Below are positions 6,167-10,730 of a stretch of 10,730 nucleotides of DNA, one piece after another. Positions within the stretch are counted from its first letter, which is position 1. Each line of letters begins with the position of its first letter. Below the pieces are notes generated by a model. The model saw nothing but the letters and a program-made list of their open reading frames with translations. It was not told the DNA's origin and did no database searches. The stretch comes from Shewanellaceae bacterium UBA2521. GTDB taxonomy: Bacteria; Pseudomonadota; Gammaproteobacteria; Enterobacterales; Shewanellaceae. A program made the position numbers and the translations under genes. The stretch is taken from assembly GCA_002341165.1 (NCBI GenBank), contig DDNL01000072.1, forward strand, positions 1 through 10,730, read 5' to 3'.

Positions 6167-7036
6167 TTACAATGTATCTAAGCGCTTGAGTAAAGAAGAA
6201 GTGTCCCATCGTTGTCCACCCATATTCTGCACATCGGCGTAGAAGGTGTCAACCATTTGCGTAACAGGGAGTTGGGCTCCAACGTACTGCGCTTGTTTTA
6301 GGGCAATATCGAGATCTTTACGCATCCAATCTACAGCAAATCCATGGTTGTATTGATCTTTAAGCATCAATTGCGAGCGATTATCCATTTGCCAAGATTG
6401 CGCTGCACCTTGAGAAATAGCTTGGAGGACTTTATCCACATCAAGCTCAGCAGACTTAGCAAAGTGTAGGCCTTCAGCCAAACCTTGAATCACACCTGCA
6501 AGACATATCTGATTGACCATCTTAGCGAGCTGACCTGATCCAGCTTTACCGATATGAACAAAAGATTTAGCATAGTGACGACAAATAGACTGGGCTTTAT
6601 GAGCATGCTGATCTTCACCACCTACCATCACAGTTAAGTTACCTTGCTGAGCGCCTTGCTCTCCACCGGAAACAGGTGCGTCAAGAAAACCAATACCTGC
6701 TTGTTTGGCAATTTGTGAAAGCTCACGGGCAATTTCTGCAGAAGCTGTTGTATGATCAATCAAAATAGCGTCTTGCTTCATAGCGTGGAGAGCGCCCTGC
6801 TCACCTAAAACAACCTCACGCAGATCGGTATCGTTACCTACACAAACGAAGACAAAATGTTTATCTTTAGCACACATAGCAGGTGTTAAAGCACGAGAAC
6901 CTTGGTAAGTAGACAACCACTGCTCAGCTTTAGCACCTGTACGGTTATAAACGGTGACGTCAAAGCCTGCTTTGCTTAAATGACCGGCCATAGGAAAACC
7001 CATGACACCTAAACCTATAAAACCTATTCTGATCAT
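6167..7036 (-). CDS. NAD(P)-dependent beta-hydroxyacid dehydrogenase (GarR/HIBADH family)
   Basis: A cytosolic oxidoreductase of 289 residues, normal for the family of 2-hydroxy-3-oxopropionate (tartronate semialdehyde) reductase, 3-hydroxyisobutyrate dehydrogenase and succinic-semialdehyde reductase. The Rossmann fold begins at residue 4 with GFIGLGVMGFPMAGHL (GxGxxG). The substrate loop is DAPVSGGEQGA at 119-129. The catalytic lysine is K172 in GSGQLAKMVNQ, with N175, and the C-terminal KDLDIAL (240-246) is the conserved cofactor and substrate contact. NRT at 31-33 after the second strand suggests preference for NADP, but that is inference. The exact substrate cannot be set from sequence, and no glyoxylate or glucarate genes are nearby. 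AGGA lies eight bases before the ATG. It lies 62 bases downstream of fabF on the same strand, with no terminator visible between them. Confidence 0.9.
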   Translation of the reverse strand: MIRIGFIGLGVMGFPMAGHLSKAGFDVTVYNRTGAKAEQWLSTYQGSRALTPAMCAKDKHFVFVCVGNDTDLREVVLGEQGALHAMKQDAILIDHTTASAEIARELSQIAKQAGIGFLDAPVSGGEQGAQQGNLTVMVGGEDQHAHKAQSICRHYAKSFVHIGKAGSGQLAKMVNQICLAGVIQGLAEGLHFAKSAELDVDKVLQAISQGAAQSWQMDNRSQLMLKDQYNHGFAVDWMRKDLDIALKQAQYVGAQLPVTQMVDTFYADVQNMGGQRWDTSSLLKRLDTL

Positions 7037-7098
7037 TTTCTTATCCTGCCTCTAGTTATTAATTATTTTGTTATCGGTTAAAGTTTTCATTATGTCAG

Positions 7099-8337
7099 CT
7101 AAGGCTTTTTGATCACCACCGTTGCATTGGTACCACCAAATCCAAATGAATTACACAGAACATGGTTGATACGTGCCTCACGTGCTTGATGAGGAACTAA
7201 ATCTAAATCACAGCCTTCATCTGGGTTATCTAGGTTAATCGTAGGCGGTGCAATTTGATCACGCAATGCCAGAACAGAAAAAATAGTTTCTACCGCTCCT
7301 GCTGCGCCCAGCAAATGACCTGTCATCGATTTGGTCGAGCTCATCAGCAAGTTATAAGCGTGCTCACCAAAAACCTGCTTCACTGCAGCGATTTCAGCTA
7401 AATCTCCTGCTGGTGTAGAAGTGCCATGGGCATTGATATAGTCAATATCCTGTGGCTTAATTTGTGCATCTTTAAGTGCATTTTTCATAGATGCTGCAGC
7501 GCCTGTGCCCTCTTTTGGTGGTGAGGTCATATGATGCGCATCACCACTCATACCAAACCCTGCCAATTCAGCATAGATCGTTGCACCACGTGCTTTCGCA
7601 TGTTCATATTCTTCAAGAACTATCACACCGGCACCATCACCGATCACAAAACCATCTCTGTCTGTATCCCAAGGACGTGACGCTTTTTTAGGATCATCAT
7701 TACGTGTTGATAATGCTTTAGCTGAGCAAAATCCTCCTACTCCCATAGGTGTAGTGACCATTTCAGAGCCACCTGCTACCATAATATCTGCATCACCGTA
7801 TGAGATAGTACGTGCAGCAAAGCCAATGTTATGAACACCTGTAGTACAAGCTGTAGTCACAGCATAGTTAGGTCCTTTCATACCATATTTGATAGATAAG
7901 TGCCCTGATATCATATTAATGATTGTGCCGGGAATAAAGAAGGGTGAAATACGTTTTGCGCTATGATTAAGACACTGAGCATGATTCGCTTCAATAAAGC
8001 TCATGCCACCTATACCTGCACCGATAGCGGTACCGATACGATCCGACTCAATCTGATCAAAATCAATACGTGCATCTTCGATCGCTTGCATCGCAGCAAC
8101 AAGACCAAATTGAATAAATGGATCCATTTTCTTCAAATCTTTTTTAGAAATGATGTCTTCTGGATTAAAGTTTTTAACCGATGCACTGAAGCGGCAAGCA
8201 AAAGAGCTTGCGTCAAACTGTGCAATATTCTCAACGCCACTAACACCCGCTAAAAGTGCTTTCCATGTTGATTCAATATCGTTCCCAAGAGGAGTAACTG
8301 CACCTAATCCAGTTACTACAACACGACGTTTTAACAT
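7099..8337 (-). CDS. fabF: Beta-ketoacyl-ACP synthase II
   Basis: Elongating condensing enzyme of type II fatty-acid synthesis: it joins acyl chains to malonyl-ACP with loss of CO2, and FabF in particular extends C16:1 to C18:1 at low temperature. The 412 residues match the E. coli length. The Cys-His-His triad is C164 (TTACTTGVHNIG), H304 (NAHGTSTPAGD) and H341 (KSMTGHLLGAAG), with K336. This is E. coli numbering plus one. The C-terminal glycine loop NSFGFGGTNA is intact. The N-terminus RRVVVTGLGAVTPLGND is the usual start and is preceded by TAGGAGAG eight bases from the ATG. It follows acpP after 71 bases, a gap that contains an intrinsic terminator, so fabF probably receives only part of the upstream transcription. 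Confidence 0.97.
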   Translation of the reverse strand: MLKRRVVVTGLGAVTPLGNDIESTWKALLAGVSGVENIAQFDASSFACRFSASVKNFNPEDIISKKDLKKMDPFIQFGLVAAMQAIEDARIDFDQIESDRIGTAIGAGIGGMSFIEANHAQCLNHSAKRISPFFIPGTIINMISGHLSIKYGMKGPNYAVTTACTTGVHNIGFAARTISYGDADIMVAGGSEMVTTPMGVGGFCSAKALSTRNDDPKKASRPWDTDRDGFVIGDGAGVIVLEEYEHAKARGATIYAELAGFGMSGDAHHMTSPPKEGTGAAASMKNALKDAQIKPQDIDYINAHGTSTPAGDLAEIAAVKQVFGEHAYNLLMSSTKSMTGHLLGAAGAVETIFSVLALRDQIAPPTINLDNPDEGCDLDLVPHQAREARINHVLCNSFGFGGTNATVVIKKP

Positions 8338-8362
8338 CGCTTATCTCTCCTAAAGATTAACT

Positions 8363-8388
8363 ATAAAAATAGGCGGCAAACGCCGCCT
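8363..8388 (-). terminator. Intrinsic terminator between acpP and fabF
   Basis: On the minus strand AGGCGGC-GTTT-GCCGCCT (8371-8388) is a perfect seven-base-pair GC-rich stem with a four-base loop, followed at once by ATTTTTAT. It lies 20 bases after the acpP stop. It should end most acpP transcripts, leaving fabF to read-through, and would help acpP make much more mRNA than its neighbours. Confidence 0.8.
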
Positions 8389-8408
8389 GATACAACTGTG
8401 CTTATACT

Positions 8409-8642
8409 TTATTGACTTGAAGAAACATAGTCCACAGCAGACTGTACTGTTGTGATTTTTTCAGCTTCTTCATCAGGAATTTCTGTATCGAATTCTTCTT
8501 CTAAAGCCATAACCAATTCTACTGTATCTAAAGAGTCAGCGCCTAAATCATCAACAAAAGAAGCTTCTGACTTCACCTCATCTTCTTTAACACCTAACTG
8601 TTCAATGATGATTTTTTTCACACGATCTTCAATATTGCTCAT
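8409..8642 (-). CDS. acpP: Acyl carrier protein
   Basis: A 77-residue acidic carrier that holds growing acyl chains on a phosphopantetheine arm and hands them between Fab enzymes in the cytosol; it also supplies lipid A and phospholipid acyltransferases. The attachment site DSLDTVELVMALEEEF has its serine at residue 37 (Ser36 without Met), in the usual LGADSLD setting. Helix 1 (IEDRVKKIIIEQLGV) and helix 4 (EEAEKITTVQSAVDYV) are intact. It sits in the canonical place between fabG (150 bases upstream) and fabF. A -10 element lies in the upstream gap and an intrinsic terminator follows the gene. Confidence 0.98.
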   Translation of the reverse strand: MSNIEDRVKKIIIEQLGVKEDEVKSEASFVDDLGADSLDTVELVMALEEEFDTEIPDEEAEKITTVQSAVDYVSSSQ

Positions 8643-8670
8643 AGTCTCTACTTTCCTATCTAAAATGAGT

Positions 8671-8688
8671 ATTATATTACATTTGTAA
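8671..8688 (-). promoter_or_regulatory. Probable acpP promoter -10 with overlapping dyad
   Basis: On the minus strand a perfect TATAAT (8671-8676) stands 29 bases before the acpP ATG, in the unusually wide fabG-acpP gap. No convincing -35 hexamer is visible. Directly upstream is TTACA-AA-TGTAA (8677-8688), a 5+5 base dyad that touches the -10 and could bind a repressor. The gap also has AT-rich TTTAAATTTAAA-like tracts that may act as an UP element. A separate promoter for acpP is common in gammaproteobacteria. Confidence 0.45.
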
Positions 8689-8792
8689 CCAAGTATATTG
8701 CTCGTCGTTTTAAATTTAAATATAAAGCAACGAACAAAGTAAATTTAAAAAATTTTAGCGTACGATTCTAATCGCATATTATACGCTTATCC

Positions 8793-9548
8793 TTATGACA
8801 TGTACATACCGCCGTTTACATGTAAGGTTTCTCCTGTAATGTAACTGGCTGAAGAACTTGACATAAATAAAACTGCATCGGCTATTTCGCTAGCAAGTCC
8901 CATACGATTCATCGGGATCTGCTGAGCAATTTGTTCTTGTTGAGTTTCTGACAATTGTGCTGTCATCTCTGTTTGAATAAAACCTGGAGCAATAGCGTTC
9001 ACGGTAATATGCCGACTCGCCACTTCTTGAGCAAGTGACTTAGTAAAACCTAATAAACCAGCTTTAGCGGCACAGTAATTGGCTTGTCCTGGATTACCTT
9101 TACTACCTACAACAGAACCAATATTAATAATACGACCATATTTATTTTTCATCATAGGACGTAATACTTTCTTACTTAAGCGAAATAGCGAGGTTAAGTT
9201 AGTATCTATGATATCGCTCCACTCATCATCCTTCATGCGAAGCATGAGATTGTCTCGAGTGATACCTGCATTATTGACAAGAATATCAACCCGATCAAAT
9301 TTTTGCTGTACTTGCTCAAAAAAGGTATCAATCGACTCTTGCGAAGAAATATCAAGCTCAAGCCCTATACCTCGACCTTGACCCTCTTTCATATAAGTCT
9401 CAATAGTGTCTACACCTCGCGCTGAAGTCGCTGTACCAATGACATGAGCTCCAGATAACATCATCTTCTCAGCAATAGCACGACCGATGCCTCGGCTTGC
9501 ACCTGTTACAATTGCAACTTTTCCCGTTAAGTCCATATTTAAGCTCAT
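8793..9548 (-). CDS. fabG: 3-oxoacyl-ACP reductase
   Basis: NADPH-dependent short-chain dehydrogenase that reduces 3-ketoacyl-ACP to 3-hydroxyacyl-ACP, the first reduction in each elongation cycle. The 251 residues are near the family norm (244 in E. coli). The cofactor motif is TGASRGIG (15-22), NNAG lies at 92-95, and the catalytic tetrad is N117, S145, Y158 and K162 (YCAAK). The C-terminal half GETLHVNGGMYMS is typical FabG. Its ATGA overlaps the fabD stop by four bases, with GAGG seven bases upstream inside fabD, so translation is probably coupled. Met5 (MDLTGK) is a possible alternative start. Confidence 0.97.
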   Translation of the reverse strand: MSLNMDLTGKVAIVTGASRGIGRAIAEKMMLSGAHVIGTATSARGVDTIETYMKEGQGRGIGLELDISSQESIDTFFEQVQQKFDRVDILVNNAGITRDNLMLRMKDDEWSDIIDTNLTSLFRLSKKVLRPMMKNKYGRIINIGSVVGSKGNPGQANYCAAKAGLLGFTKSLAQEVASRHITVNAIAPGFIQTEMTAQLSETQQEQIAQQIPMNRMGLASEIADAVLFMSSSSASYITGETLHVNGGMYMS

Positions 9549-10489
9549 ACTTTTTCCTCGGTTTTCGTTTCTGTAACTTCTAGTAGATCCATAGTGACCA
9601 TTGCCGTAGAAGTGATACTTTTTTGAATACGTCGTGTAAGGCCCGACAAAACTTTACCTGGTCCGCACTCAACCATGTGTTCGACACCCATAGCATGTAA
9701 GGATTGAATCGTCTCTGTCCAGCGTACAGGTGAATAAAGTTGACGAACAAGAGCACCTTTGATTTCATCTGCATCATGATAACTCACAACATCGACATTA
9801 TTGATAACAGGAATCTTAGGTGTTTTAATCTCAATGCGTTCTAAGATAGAACTTAATTTTTCTGCCGCGGGTTGCATAAGCGCACAGTGTGACGGAACAC
9901 TCACAGAAAGCGGTAATATACGTTTAGCGCCTTGCTCTTTACATAGGTGAGCGGCATGTTCAACAGCTTCTTTTACTCCAGCGATAACAACTTGTCCTGG
10001 ACTATTGAAGTTCACAGGGCTAACAACGCCATGCAAAGATGCTGCCTCGCACGCCTGATGTATCGCATCGTCGGCTAAACCTATCACAGCATACATAGAG
10101 CCTGAACCTTGAGGTACAGCTTCTTGCATCAATTCTCCACGTAGCTTAACTAAACGTAAAGCATCTTCAAAAGATAAAGCTTCAGCGCAAACTAAAGCGC
10201 TATATTCACCTAAGCTATGTCCTGCTAAGAATTGAGGTAACGGACGATCAGTCGATAAATACAAACGCCACAGTGCAACGCTTGCTGTCAGCAATGCAGG
10301 TTGCGTTTTATCAGTTTGGTTCAAAATCTCTTCAGGCCCTTGAAGGACTAGATTTATCAGATCGTAGCCCAGTACCTCACTTGCTTGGTTAAAAGTGTGA
10401 CGTACTATATCTGACTGCTCGATCAACGCATCAAGCATGCCTACAGATTGAGATCCTTGACCAGGAAAAAGAAAAGCTAATTGTGCCAT
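9545..10489 (-). CDS. fabD: Malonyl-CoA:ACP transacylase
   Basis: Transfers malonyl from CoA to ACP, supplying the extender unit for FabH and FabF. The 314 residues compare with 309 in E. coli. The oxyanion motif FPGQGSQ is at 8-14 (Q11), the nucleophile S92 is in GHSLGEYSALV, R117 is in KLRGELMQ, and the catalytic H201 is in SVPSHCALM, all at E. coli positions. The C-terminal GPGKVLSGL motif is present. The ribosome site AGGA overlaps the fabH stop codon (TAGGA), and only ten bases separate the genes. The 3' end overlaps the fabG start by four bases. fabH, fabD and fabG therefore form one tight transcription unit. Confidence 0.97.
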   Translation of the reverse strand: MAQLAFLFPGQGSQSVGMLDALIEQSDIVRHTFNQASEVLGYDLINLVLQGPEEILNQTDKTQPALLTASVALWRLYLSTDRPLPQFLAGHSLGEYSALVCAEALSFEDALRLVKLRGELMQEAVPQGSGSMYAVIGLADDAIHQACEAASLHGVVSPVNFNSPGQVVIAGVKEAVEHAAHLCKEQGAKRILPLSVSVPSHCALMQPAAEKLSSILERIEIKTPKIPVINNVDVVSYHDADEIKGALVRQLYSPVRWTETIQSLHAMGVEHMVECGPGKVLSGLTRRIQKSITSTAMVTMDLLEVTETKTEEKV

Positions 10490-10499
10490 ATTTATTATC

Positions 10500-10730
10500 C
10501 TAATATTGAATTAGTGCCGAGCCCCAGACAAAGCCACTACCAAATGCTTCTAGGAGAATCGTTTGACCTCTTTGAATTCGTCCATCGCGAATTGCAATAT
10601 CTAATGCCAAAGGCACAGATGCGGCCGAAGTATTACCATGTTGATCAACAGTCACAACAACTTTGTCTAAACCTATATTCAGTTTTTTTGCTGTCGCTTT
10701 AATGATTCTTAGGTTAGCCTGATGAGGTAC
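10500..10730 (-). CDS. fabH: Beta-ketoacyl-ACP synthase III, 3' part
   Basis: The C-terminal 76 residues of the enzyme that starts fatty-acid chains by condensing acetyl-CoA with malonyl-ACP; the rest lies beyond the window. VPHQANLRIIKATAKKL carries the catalytic His and HGNTSAASVPLAL the catalytic Asn, 30 residues apart as are H244 and N274 in E. coli. The end, LLEAFGSGFVWGSALIQY, matches the usual FabH C-terminus (FGGGFTWGSAL). The stop TAG at 10500-10502 overlaps the ribosome site of fabD. It is the first gene of the visible fab cluster; plsX probably lies further upstream, by analogy with relatives. Confidence 0.96.
   Translation of the reverse strand, partial: VPHQANLRIIKATAKKLNIGLDKVVVTVDQHGNTSAASVPLALDIAIRDGRIQRGQTILLEAFGSGFVWGSALIQY

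Noticed and set aside
1..10730. CRISPR array, toxin-antitoxin pair or phage defence cluster
   Set aside because: No regularly spaced repeat series with unique spacers, no paired small overlapping genes, and no nuclease, helicase or reverse transcriptase domain in any frame examined.

Overview
The window looks like chromosomal DNA from a fairly AT-rich gammaproteobacterium. The tRNA-Ser(GGA) is almost the E. coli sequence, NadA and the Fab proteins align closely with E. coli active-site positions, and the gene order fabH-fabD-fabG-acpP-fabF is the gammaproteobacterial one. The AT-rich left part, with a ProP-type MFS transporter beside divergent LuxR-type regulators, would fit a host-associated lineage such as the Legionellales, but that placement is inference.

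Left part (1-4740), AT-rich and accessory in character: a two-copy 28-base repeat at the window edge; the stop-interrupted C-terminal remnant of an S41-type peptidase; a 12-helix MFS transporter of the MHS/ProP kind; and, co-directional just upstream, two related LuxR-type regulators (minus strand). The second regulator is broken by a -1 frameshift exactly where its HTH domain begins. A 950-base gene-poor stretch follows. It holds inverted repeats, including a possible MITE-like element with 12-base terminal inverted repeats and an imperfect 10-base flanking direct repeat. A 105-aa orphan gene on the plus strand then has its own extended -10 promoter.

Middle (4743-4998): tRNA-Ser(GGA) on the minus strand with a recognisable promoter, then a long imperfect hairpin next to the 3' end of nadA. 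The tRNA 3' end faces the accessory part, the usual geometry of a tRNA-borne island boundary, but no second attachment site is visible.

Right part (5011-10730), core metabolism, all minus strand: nadA (NAD synthesis), a beta-hydroxyacid dehydrogenase, and the type II fatty-acid synthesis cluster fabF, acpP, fabG, fabD and the 3' end of fabH. In transcription order FabH starts chains, FabD loads malonyl groups onto ACP, FabG reduces the ketoacyl intermediate, AcpP carries the chain and FabF elongates it. fabD and fabG overlap by four bases. acpP has a probable promoter of its own and is followed by a clear intrinsic terminator before fabF, so it can be expressed at a higher level than its neighbours.

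No clearly new multi-gene system is visible. The best leads are the paired LuxR-like regulators with the transporter, the MITE-like element, and the orphan small gene beside the tRNA.
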